From: Pycnococcus provasolii | Taxonomy: Eukaryota; Chlorophyta; Pseudoscourfieldiophyceae; Pseudoscourfieldiales | Direction: 5' to 3' | Assembly (NCBI GenBank): GCA_049487715.1 | Contig: CP150579.1 | Span: 186,001 to 250,000 of the forward strand | DNA length: 64,000 nt | In this document: positions 56,295-64,000 of the stretch, piece after piece | How the letters are laid out: the number at the start of each line of letters is the position of its first letter | Numbering within the stretch: position 1 is the first letter of the stretch | Program-made: the position numbers and the translations under genes | Notes under the pieces: generated by a model | What the model saw: the letters and a program-made list of their open reading frames with translations, nothing else | Told to the model about the DNA's origin: nothing | Database searches by the model: none

Positions 56295-58904
56295 CATGGC
56301 CGCCTTCTGGCGAAGCCTTTCGTTCTCAGCCATGAGCTGCGCTTTCATGTCCTCAATGGTCTCCGTCGTGGGCGCCGGAGCCGCAGCCTCCGCCACCGCC
56401 TCGGGTGCCGCCACCGCCTCGGGTGCCGCTGCCGGCAAGGCGGCTACCGGTGCAGCCGCCTTGGGTGGTGCCACGCCCACCGACGGTGCCGGCGACTTTT
56501 TGTACGACTGCTTTTTCACCGTCTGCACCGGCACCTTTGCTAATTCCGGTGGGCACTCGCTCACAATGCACATCACCTGGCACGGATCTAAGCAAACAGG
56601 ATGGGAGTGGGGCAATGGCATGTTCTTCGGCTGCGTCGCCGTCGACCCTGCTGCCGGCTTCGGCGGCTCAGGGGCGGGCACGAGAACACGGTCCCCCGTA
56701 AGCACGTACTTCTTCCGCCCGTTGTCCAGCACGTCCACAAAAATTGTTCCCGGCTCACAGTCGTGTGGCGCAGACAACGTGACGTGGTGCCCCTGCTCCG
56801 TGCTGCAGTTGAATGCACACACAGCCACCTGCTTGTCCAGGCGCCTCGTGAACTGGAGCGTCTCTTGCGTGCAGCTCACCTCCGACGCGTTCAGCTCTCC
56901 AGAGTTCAGCGCTGGCACGGAGCGACGAACGTGCACGAGATGGCTCGTCATGTCGAGTGCCTCGAGGCCTTCCTGCGGCACGACCTCAGGCATCGGCCTG
57001 CGCAGCGGGAAGTCTCGCTCGGGACTTCCCTCGATCGCCTTTCCTTCCATGGCAATCTCGTCGCCGTAGTACAGGCAAGGAATTCCGCGCGCAAACAGGA
57101 GGAACGCGTTTGCAAGCATGACGTGGCGCCTTTCGTGGAGCTGGCTGGTGATGCGCGTGACGTCGTGGTTGCCCAAAAACGTCAGCAGCGTGAGGCGCGA
57201 GTACAGCGCGCACTCACGAAGCAGCGCGTGACGCAGCTCGTGGTAATTGCGGTCGTTGAGCGAGCTCCAGATGGGCTTCTGCAGCTGGTAGTTGGTTCCG
57301 CTGTGGAGCAGGTGGTTGTCAGTCCACGTGTTGTAGTTGCCGTGGATGAGCTCGCCAATCAGGATGGAGTCTGGCTTAGCCTCCTGGCAGACATGGCGGA
57401 ATTCCGCCCAAAATTCCGGCTCAATCTCATGCGCAACGTCGAGGCGCCATCCGTCGATTCCCATTTCCGTGAGCCAGTAACGCGCGACGTCGAAGATGTG
57501 CTCGCGCACCGGGCGATGGCTGTGGTTCAGTCGAGGCAGGCTGGAGTGCCCTTCCCAGCAGTCGAACGCGAATCCCACCTCGCGCTCGCCAATTCCTTCA
57601 GGCCCTGCGCGAGATCCACCTCGTCCAACCTTGTTGAAGTGCTGCTCCGGATCGAGGTCCGAGTCCCAGTCGACTGTGCACCATCCGGAGAAGTCGGTCG
57701 TGCGCGCGCCGACGTGGTACCACTCGCCGAAATGCGACTTGCCTGCACCGTTGACGCACAGGTCGACGAATGCGTGGTGGTTCACACCCGTGTGGTTGAA
57801 CACGCCGTCGAGCACAACACGTATGCCGCGCTCGTGCAGCTCGTCAACAATTTCCTTGAAGAGCGCGTTGTCGCCGAGCCTGCGATCTACCGTGAAGTAG
57901 TCGAGCGTGTCGTACCCGTGCGTGTCAGCCTCGAAGATCGGGCTGAGGTAGATGGCGGTGATGCCAAGCTTCTCAAAGTGGTCGTAGTAGTCGCGAATGA
58001 GCGCAAGGCGTGGCGTGACAGGCGCGTCGTGCGTCAGATTGGAGAAGGGCGCGTCGAAGAAACCCTGGGGGTATATGTGGTAGAACACAGCCTCCTTCGC
58101 CCACTGCGGCACGTGCACATCCTCGGGCTTCTCATCTTCCTGCTGTGCTTCCGCAGCTTCCGCATCCTCCTCGTCGCCCGAGGAGATTGGATTTCCCTCC
58201 GCGTCCACGACAATTTCGACGACTTCCGTGTGTACGTCCTGCAGTGCGGCGCGGTACACCTCGGTGGCGGCAACGAGTGCCCCCTCAGCCTTCTCGTCGA
58301 CGTGCCCGCCGTGCCACCTGTCGTTGACGGTCGCGTCGCTGTGTGCAAAGTTCGTGGCAATGATGCCGTTTGCTCCACCCTGCCAGTTGAAGGGCCCTTG
58401 CTCGTCCCAACCGCACCGGATGACGTACTTGTACTCGACGATAGAGCGAGGAGGCAGCGCGATTTTCGCGGTCCACATAGGGTACGGCGTTTCGATAAAG
58501 TCCATGGGAATGGAGTTCAGCACGTCCCAATCGCCGAGCTCGACTCCACTTCCGACGAGGCAGAGGTGGTCTCCGAAGGATGTGGGAACGTCCGTGACGT
58601 TGAGCGTGACCCACGCGGCGTTGTTGGAGTCGACGCGCGGTCGTTCTTTTTGGATGGTTTTCTTGATGATGCTCGTCGTTGGCTGCTCTTCTTCTTCCGT
58701 GGCTGAGAGTTCTGCTGAGGACGAAGTTGAGGACGCTGCAGACTCCTGCTGCTGCTGCTGCTGCTGCGTCATGGTCATGGCACGAGGAGGAGTCACCATG
58801 GATGCACGTCCCTTCCTTGTATTTTTCACGCTGTGCGCTGTTGCTGCTCCGTGGAGTGCGTTACGTCGCCATGCTGATGAAGTGCAAACACTGGAAGCCA
58901 TCAT
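56277..58904 (-). CDS. CBM20-GH13 alpha-amylase, plastid-targeted
   Basis: 875 residues from the ATG at 58904. It hydrolyses alpha-1,4-glucans, probably starch in the plastid. The leader (MMASSVCTSSAWRRNALHGA) is transit-like, followed by a polyGln run and acidic Ser-rich linker. A starch-binding CBM20 is at about residues 90-195 (DHLCLVGSGVELGDWDVLNS, VEYKYVIRCGWDEQGPFNWQ). The GH13 barrel is at about 265-680: region I VVLDGVFNHTG, region II GWRLDVAHE (nucleophile Asp), region III LIGELIHG (acid/base Glu), region IV FLGNHD. LPRLNHSHRPVREHIFDVAR resembles neopullulanase or maltogenic amylase. The C-terminus is Pro/Ala-rich with a short coiled coil (DMKAQLMAENERLRQKAAML). All three catalytic residues are present. 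Confidence 0.92.
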   Translation of the reverse strand: MMASSVCTSSAWRRNALHGAATAHSVKNTRKGRASMVTPPRAMTMTQQQQQQQESAASSTSSSAELSATEEEEQPTTSIIKKTIQKERPRVDSNNAAWVTLNVTDVPTSFGDHLCLVGSGVELGDWDVLNSIPMDFIETPYPMWTAKIALPPRSIVEYKYVIRCGWDEQGPFNWQGGANGIIATNFAHSDATVNDRWHGGHVDEKAEGALVAATEVYRAALQDVHTEVVEIVVDAEGNPISSGDEEDAEAAEAQQEDEKPEDVHVPQWAKEAVFYHIYPQGFFDAPFSNLTHDAPVTPRLALIRDYYDHFEKLGITAIYLSPIFEADTHGYDTLDYFTVDRRLGDNALFKEIVDELHERGIRVVLDGVFNHTGVNHHAFVDLCVNGAGKSHFGEWYHVGARTTDFSGWCTVDWDSDLDPEQHFNKVGRGGSRAGPEGIGEREVGFAFDCWEGHSSLPRLNHSHRPVREHIFDVARYWLTEMGIDGWRLDVAHEIEPEFWAEFRHVCQEAKPDSILIGELIHGNYNTWTDNHLLHSGTNYQLQKPIWSSLNDRNYHELRHALLRECALYSRLTLLTFLGNHDVTRITSQLHERRHVMLANAFLLFARGIPCLYYGDEIAMEGKAIEGSPERDFPLRRPMPEVVPQEGLEALDMTSHLVHVRRSVPALNSGELNASEVSCTQETLQFTRRLDKQVAVCAFNCSTEQGHHVTLSAPHDCEPGTIFVDVLDNGRKKYVLTGDRVLVPAPEPPKPAAGSTATQPKNMPLPHSHPVCLDPCQVMCIVSECPPELAKVPVQTVKKQSYKKSPAPSVGVAPPKAAAPVAALPAAAPEAVAAPEAVAEAAAPAPTTETIEDMKAQLMAENERLRQKAAMLDLGN

Positions 58905-60347
58905 GGATGATGACTCCAAGGATGTGGGGGTGGAGGAGGATTCTTCAAAGAAAGGTAGCTCAAAGGACGGAGTGATTTTTGCTAATAAAGAGAAGCAGAA
59001 AGAAGACTGCTATTGACACACACACACAAGAAACACACCAAGGGAACACTGCTGACACACAAGCAAGCAAACAATAATGCCGTTGATTAAAGGAACAAAG
59101 CGTCTTCCAAACCAACAGGGAACGTGGGTTATCCAGTGCGCTTTTCACGGTCGGGACTCCCCTCAGAAATCTCACGGGTCCCACGGGTCCCCGCGTTTCG
59201 TTTCTGTTTCTGCGGGGCCGTGGACAGAAAAAGACCCCCTGAAAGCGGGGAGGGACCGGGGGGTATTTCTGGGAGATAAGCTCGTCCGTTTGGAGCCTCA
59301 AGTTTGATTTTCCGCGACCCGTTTCTGGGACGTTTCTGATGTCAGGGCCTCGACACGTCCGCGGAAATCTCCCATTCAGAGAACAGGCACCTGGCACTCC
59401 CATGCTTTCTTGCTTTTGTGGGACCCACCAAGAAAGCAGGGGGGGGAGTGCCTTCCCAAGGTGCATTCCTTTGCATGGGTCTGCAACGACATTATGTAGA
59501 CCTACCGTAGGAGGAACGCGATGAGCACGAGCATCTCTACGAGCATGCGGTACCCGATCGTTTTCGGGGTTCACCGGACTCTGAAGTTCACGCACCTGCG
59601 TGCATGATGCATGCACGCTTTTCGCACCTGCTTTTTTTGTTATCTTGAGGATTGATTGACGCGTTTCAGCGTGTTGTTTCCAACCGTGCAAAATCCTCGT
59701 CACCTTTCATGGTCTCGAGCAACGAGCCTCTCCTCCGTTCGCTGAAAATCAATCGCAATCGCCGATCCGCTCCTCGCCCTCGTGGTTCTTGCAAGGTGTC
59801 TGTTGACACCCAGGCATCGCGCCCTCTCTTGACCACCTTTCCATCGTTGAAACAAGACCGGCCGCGAGCTTGCTGCTTGCAAGGTGCGATGTGCCTTCGT
59901 GGTGAAAAGGCCATGCTTTTCTCCCCGCGGCCCAACGATGAGCGTCATGGCATGAGGGAAATGGCTGGCTGAACAAGGTGTACGGTACCAACTGGTTGAC
60001 ATCATGACCTTGCACTCAGCACAGAGCGTGGCAAGTGCCCAGATCGAAAGTGCCGCTTCGAACCAACAGGATACGCTTTTCAGACAAACGAAACCCCTAA
60101 ACGAAACGAAACCCCTAAACGAAACGGAACCCCTAAACGAAACGAAACCCCTAACTGAGGTGGGCCCCACAGATATTTTTCGTCGAACGATGCTCCCCTT
60201 TATTACAGTAAGTGTTATGCTCCCACCCTCCAGGGGTGACCTGGAAAGTCACGTGACCTGGAAAGCGCGTGCCAGTCAACAACCAACCTTTCCACCTTGC
60301 CCTCGCCGGAACGTCAGCCACTTTCTCCATTCAAAAGACAGCGAAAC
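58905..60347. other. Long intergenic region upstream of cupin gene
   Basis: No gene supported over 1.4 kb. It holds TTCGGGGTT (59563-59571), CTTGACCACCTTTCC with GACCGGCCGCGAGCTTGC (59828-59877) and an 18-bp minisatellite at 60085-60154. Long frames on the minus strand (58960-59703) have no recognisable protein features. Confidence 0.5.
60085..60154 (+). repeat. 18-bp minisatellite with CCCCTAAAC core
   Basis: Four units of GAAACGAAACCCCTAAAC with single-base changes, about 200 bases upstream of the cupin start. Each contains a CCCTAAA telo-box-like core. Confidence 0.85.
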
Positions 60348-60734
60348 ATGGCGGAAATCCCGAAGACCACCTTGCTCGACTACTCCACCGGAACGCGCAA
60401 GCAGTTCGACGAAGGCGCGTACGCCGACATTGTGTCCACCACCGGTGGATACACGTCCATGTGCATCACCATCAAGCCCGGCTTTGACTGGAGGAAGTCG
60501 GTGTCTCCTCTGCTGCCCGGGTGCCCTGAGTGGTGCCCCGCGACGCACTTCGGCTTTATGAAGTCCGGTTGCATGAAGGTGAAGTACGAGGACGGCACGG
60601 AGAAGACGGTGAACGCGGGTGAGTCTTACCTGATTCCCCCGGGCCACTTGCCTGAGGTGCTCGGTGAGGAGCCTGCGGTCATGGTGGAGTTCAGCCAGAG
60701 CACTGCCGCTGTGGTGGACAAGATGGAGAAGTAA
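60348..60734 (+). CDS. Cupin-domain protein
   Basis: 128 residues from the ATG at 60348. A single RmlC-like cupin barrel: HFGFMKSGCMKVKYEDGTEK, VNAGESYLIPPGHLPEVLGE and AVMVEFSQSTAAVV. The second cupin motif (PxGHxPxV) is clear. The first motif has a single His (ATHFGFMKSG), so metal binding is uncertain. There is no transit or signal peptide. Related bacterial proteins are small cupins of unknown substrate, and a bacterial-like origin is possible. The function is not established. Confidence 0.78.
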   Translation: MAEIPKTTLLDYSTGTRKQFDEGAYADIVSTTGGYTSMCITIKPGFDWRKSVSPLLPGCPEWCPATHFGFMKSGCMKVKYEDGTEKTVNAGESYLIPPGHLPEVLGEEPAVMVEFSQSTAAVVDKMEK

Positions 60735-61163
60735 CTAGTTATTCACTCGCGAGGGATACCACGCCGACGAACACTACAATTGCCAGCACGGAGTCACGGA
60801 GTCACACGAGACAAACGTGGACATGGTATGGTGAACAGCTGAAGAGAGAGAGACTTAAGGTAAGGTGTAACCAAGAGTCAACACACACACGCACATCTCA
60901 ACCTCCATGGAAGCAGAACATGGGAGCCTCCTGAGAGGACGTGGCGTAACCCGAACCCTAATCATAACCCTAACCCGAACCCTAACCCTTGAACAGTGGG
61001 AACACACTCGGGAACCTTTCCAACCATTTATTCGGGGTTTCCCTCTCCGAAATCATTCCCGTAGTTCTTAAATTAGGGGTTTCAAACCAGTTCGGGGATG
61101 AAATCTCTACTGGAAATCTTCCCTCCTTATCCTTAAGGGTGGTTTTCGACAAAACTTTGTCAT
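60735..61163. promoter_or_regulatory. Intergenic region with telo-boxes and TTCGGGGTT
   Basis: CGAACCCTAATCATAACCCTAACCCGAACCCTAACCCTT at about 60951-60989 and ATTCGGGGTTT at about 61030, 130-210 bases upstream of the next start. No gene seen. Confidence 0.5.
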
Positions 61164-62372
61164 ATGCCGCCCATGCCTTGTTGTTGTTTTCAAGGCTCGC
61201 GTCAACAAGTCCACATGCGTGGTGTTAATAAACAAGGTTACGCAGCAGCAGCGCGCTCGTCAGCTCATCCTAGTAGTAAGGGTCGTAGTATAGGCCTTCC
61301 TATAGGATCAGTTCACCAGCCAGCCTGCCGTCATTGGTATGATCATGATCATTTTTTCACCGCGCTCTCCCAACGAGGAGTTGACGCATTTGAAAACACA
61401 ACACACTGCATCGACTCTCAGCAAAGCAGCAGAAAATATGACTGTGACGATGAGGAGGAGTACCTCATCACTCCTCCTCATCAACATCTTCATCATGGTT
61501 CCACTGGTAGAAGATCCACGGCTTTAGGTATCGTCGCATCTGCACTTACCATGGCGGCGGCGGCGTCGCGACCTGCGTGTGCAGAAGAAACAATCGCAGA
61601 TGCAGCAGCAGCAGCCGCCGCCGCTTCTTCCACGCCATCAACGGCAACCACCACCAGTGCAGCTCTTTCCCTGCCGCCTTTCACCTACAACTCGCGAGAG
61701 TACACGCTCACGATGCCAGCCGACTTCCTACCCGTGGTACCTGGCAAACCTTCCGAGCAAGCCGGGCAGTCGTCGTTCAGCAGACCTCCGCCAAGTGCGG
61801 AGGAAGTTGCAAAGTCTGTGCCTGGAATGCAACTGTACGGAAATGCCGCGCCCGCACCACCGCCGGAAGGTTCCGTTGCCATACGATTCGCCAACGCGTC
61901 TGGCGAAGAAAGCGTCGGCGTCGTGGTGAGAGGCAGCTCTACCATCAAACCAACGTTCTTGCAGGTGAACGATATCCCAGACCTGTGCGGTTCACTCTCT
62001 GGATGTGCCAACGTCCTACTGCCCTCCGAAGTGGAAGGCGAGGTGGTGGCTGGCGCCGAGGACAGAAGGGGAGGCCAGCTGAGAGACACAGGTAGTGTGA
62101 TTGGCCAAGTCAAAGGCGAGGAACGCACGTACTACACATACGAGTTCAAGGCTTCTGCGCCCCCGTCTGCACTTTTTCCTGAAGGACTGAAAGATCGACG
62201 GGCTATCGTACGCATTGCCGCAGCTCGCGGAAAGATATACGCCGTCGTGGCAAGCGCGCCAGCATCTTCGTGGGATTCCAACGGAAGTGGTGCAAGGCTA
62301 AGGTCCATCGTCGGCTCATTCCGCGTCAAGGACAGCGCGGAGTTGAGACGTGCGGGAACTGGAGATCAGTAA
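61164..62372 (+). CDS. PsbP-domain protein, thylakoid lumen
   Basis: 402 residues from the ATG at 61164; the ATG at 61218 (MRGVNKQGYAAAARSS) is an alternative start. The leader is bipartite: a basic plastid transit region, then a hydrophobic lumen signal preceded by Arg-Arg (STGRRSTALGIVASALTMAA), cleaved near RPACAEE, consistent with Tat export to the thylakoid lumen. The mature part has PsbP-type strands: FTYNSREYTLTMPADFLPVV at the start and the closing block EERTYYTYEFKASAPPSALF, AIVRIAAARGKIYAVVASAP, LRSIVGSFRV. It resembles the PPD group rather than the oxygen-evolving PsbP itself. Its role is probably in photosystem assembly or maintenance. Confidence 0.82.
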   Translation: MPPMPCCCFQGSRQQVHMRGVNKQGYAAAARSSAHPSSKGRSIGLPIGSVHQPACRHWYDHDHFFTALSQRGVDAFENTTHCIDSQQSSRKYDCDDEEEYLITPPHQHLHHGSTGRRSTALGIVASALTMAAAASRPACAEETIADAAAAAAAASSTPSTATTTSAALSLPPFTYNSREYTLTMPADFLPVVPGKPSEQAGQSSFSRPPPSAEEVAKSVPGMQLYGNAAPAPPPEGSVAIRFANASGEESVGVVVRGSSTIKPTFLQVNDIPDLCGSLSGCANVLLPSEVEGEVVAGAEDRRGGQLRDTGSVIGQVKGEERTYYTYEFKASAPPSALFPEGLKDRRAIVRIAAARGKIYAVVASAPASSWDSNGSGARLRSIVGSFRVKDSAELRRAGTGDQ

Positions 62373-62627
62373 AGAAAAAAACCAAAACACATTCATTCAT
62401 TCTGAGATCCCTCATTCAGTAATGAAGTTGCACATTAGTTTGTCCAACGGTCGTCCATTCACATCATTCACTTTCACCATTCAGCCCATTCACCGGTGCC
62501 ATTCACTGCGCGTTTTTGTTCATGGCGCAGGTGATTTCGAAGGTTGTATCACTCTATCAGGGCGCTTTCGTAAGCGTAGTGAGGGCTCCGGTGGGAATTC
62601 ATATACTGGGGAAAACAATTTATCATA

Positions 62628-64000
62628 TTACAAGGTGAGATAGCTGTCTTTGAACGTCTTCGCCTTTGAAACTTCCGTGACGCCCGCCTTGCGCTCCTCA
62701 CAGTGAGGGCAACCGCAGTGTATGCCGTGCGCCTCTATTAGGCTCATCTCGCGACTTTGATTAGCTTTGACTTTAATCATGACACCTTTCAGGAGACGCT
62801 CTTCGAGCGTGGAGACGGCGCGTCGAAGAGTTGTATTTTCACGCGCAACCTTTTGAAACTCGGGATGCTTCGCGGGTGACGATAATGCCGCAGGCTTCTT
62901 CGCATCCGCCACAGCAGCCTTGCGACGCGCCTCAGCTTGCGTGAGAGCAACGCGTAACCTTTCCACCTCCGACATGCTCTCTCTATACTTTTCCTCAGCG
63001 AGCTTCCTTGCCTTCTCAGCCTCGCTCAGCTTGGTGGCCATCACCTCGCGCTCCTGCCGAGACTGTTTGCTGTGCTCCGCCGTAGTTGTCTTCGCCGAGG
63101 CGGCGCTGCGCACCGCCGCCTCGTGCGCTTCCTCATGCGCCGCCTTAAGATCAGCCTGCGCCTTCGAGAGTGCCTTGCTTGCCTTCTCGTACTTCGCCTC
63201 GATCGTGCTGCGCTCGTGTTCAAGCCGCTTGAGATTATGCCCATGATCTTGCAACTGCTCGATCGCCTTTGCCTTGGCAGCCAGGGCGCGCTCGAGGGAA
63301 GCCTCACTCTCTGATAGAAGCTTCTCCATGCGCTTCATCTCATCAGAAGGAGGAGACGGGGGAGCTGGAACTTTGACCACTCTTTCCTTCTCGACCACCT
63401 GCACCACAGTCTTATCCTTTTCCCTCCTCAATGCAGCGATCGTCGTCTCGAGGCGCGATATCTCGGCGCGCAGGCGATCCGCATTCGCCACCTCTTGGGA
63501 CTTCTCCTTGATTTCGAGCTGCAGCTTATTGATCCGAGCATCAGCGCTGCTTGATCCTTTCGCGGCGCGCTTACGCTCGTCGTCAAACCTGCGCTGAAGA
63601 TCTGACAGTGTCGACGCGTGCGCACGGCGCTCCTTCTCTGCCGCGGCTTTCTCGGATTGCAATTCGCGCTCGAGCTGGCGAATCTGCCGGTGCAGCTCCT
63701 CCTCTTGTTCCTTCCGTTCTCTAAGTGTCGCGGCCATGTTCTCAGCCTCACGTCTCTCCTTCTCCATTTCAGCCGCCGTTGACGCCTTCGTGGGATGCGG
63801 ATTCGTGGCAGCGAACTGCTGCCACTGGGTGATCGTGCCGGCAATCGCACTGCGCTTGCGAAAAGCGTGCAGCTCAGCTGTCCTGTCCGCGAGTTCCGCC
63901 TCCACGTCTCTTAATTTGGCCCGAACGCGAGAGATTTCCTTATCCTCGGCACTGCTTGTCACCGCGCGATGCTGCTTCAGCTGCGAGAGCAAACCAGCAA
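62628..64000 (-). CDS. Coiled-coil protein with C-terminal Cys motif, 5' partial
   Basis: The minus-strand frame is open to the window edge, so the 5' end is missing; about 457 residues are visible. A near-continuous coiled coil spans most of it (KLRDVEAELADRTAELHAFR, LRERKEQEEELHRQIRQLER, EKARKLAEEKYRESMSEVER). After it comes a conserved-looking tail: KVARENTTLRRAVSTLEERL, MSLIEAHGIHCGCPHCEERK. The Cys-Gly-Cys-Pro-His-Cys cluster could bind metal. The sequence TTTGCTCTCGCAG just inside the edge could be a splice acceptor. It is likely cytoskeletal, centrosomal or ciliary, but unassigned. Confidence 0.7.
   Translation of the reverse strand, partial: AGLLSQLKQHRAVTSSAEDKEISRVRAKLRDVEAELADRTAELHAFRKRSAIAGTITQWQQFAATNPHPTKASTAAEMEKERREAENMAATLRERKEQEEELHRQIRQLERELQSEKAAAEKERRAHASTLSDLQRRFDDERKRAAKGSSSADARINKLQLEIKEKSQEVANADRLRAEISRLETTIAALRREKDKTVVQVVEKERVVKVPAPPSPPSDEMKRMEKLLSESEASLERALAAKAKAIEQLQDHGHNLKRLEHERSTIEAKYEKASKALSKAQADLKAAHEEAHEAAVRSAASAKTTTAEHSKQSRQEREVMATKLSEAEKARKLAEEKYRESMSEVERLRVALTQAEARRKAAVADAKKPAALSSPAKHPEFQKVARENTTLRRAVSTLEERLLKGVMIKVKANQSREMSLIEAHGIHCGCPHCEERKAGVTEVSKAKTFKDSYLTL

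Noticed and set aside
56601-58706. A 701-codon ORF antisense to the amylase
   Set aside because: Shadow frame of the GH13 gene; composition is Val/Arg/Glu-rich without domains.
58960-59703. A 247-codon minus-strand ORF upstream of the cupin gene
   Set aside because: Residue mix is random-like and ends in hydrophobic CA/GT repeat translation.
1-64000. CRISPR arrays, operons or bacterial origin of the window
   Set aside because: No regularly spaced direct repeats with unique spacers; spliced genes, transit peptides and eukaryote-only families show nuclear algal DNA.

Overview
The window is nuclear DNA of a eukaryotic green alga of prasinophyte type. The evidence is a CP29-type (Lhcb4) antenna protein, six further chlorophyll a/b-binding protein genes, a plastid CysW-type sulfate permease, PAP/fibrillins, a PsbP-like lumenal protein with a bipartite leader, a plastid-type alpha-amylase and a SPPPPP-rich cell-surface glycoprotein. 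These sit beside standard eukaryotic genes (SPT6, glycyl-tRNA synthetase, prohibitin, UMP1, VPS38/UVRAG). Coding DNA is GC-rich. Most genes are intronless single ORFs, and three have one short GT-AG intron that I could place. Gene spacing is tight, and many genes sit head-to-head over 0.2-0.7 kb. The species is not determined.

Layout. 1-5361: SPT6 (5' end outside the window). 5529-7812: SRA-SET protein with a frameshift and a degenerate SET core. 8.4-11.2 kb: a small doubtful ORF, a spliced gene with a ubiquitin-like tail, and an unknown nuclear-type protein. 12.1-14.9 kb: plastid sulfate permease subunit and an unknown membrane protein. 15-17.7 kb: no firm gene, a strand-asymmetric A-poor tract and a Tudor-like fragment. 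17.8-26 kb: photosynthetic antenna region, with spliced Lhcb4 followed by a 6.2-kb palindrome carrying six copies of one LHC gene in the order - - + | - + +. 26-38 kb: small spliced gene, organellar uS17, WDR54-like protein, fibrillin 1, sterol/3-beta-HSD-type dehydrogenase, cyclophilin, lysophospholipid acyltransferase, fibrillin 2, unknown membrane protein, GAF protein. 38-46 kb: large hydroxyproline-rich membrane glycoprotein, secreted ShK-cyclophilin fusion, unknown ORF, VPS38/UVRAG. 46.2-49.3 kb: a Mutator-like (MULE) transposon with 162-bp terminal inverted repeats and a 9-bp target duplication. 49.3-64 kb: fibrillin 3, UMP1, prohibitin, GlyRS, plastid-targeted AAAP transporter, CBM20-GH13 amylase, cupin, PsbP-domain protein and a coiled-coil protein running off the window.

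Genes act together mainly as a photosynthesis/plastid set (antenna proteins, PsbP-like protein, fibrillins, amylase, sulfate uptake), but they are not co-transcribed. Two short motifs recur upstream of many of them: telomere-like CCCTAA repeats and ATTCGGGGTT. The most notable findings are the LHC palindrome with shuffled synonymous variants, the recent MULE whose inverted repeats themselves contain telomere-like repeats and which landed 64 bp upstream of a fibrillin start codon, and the shared intergenic promoter motifs.
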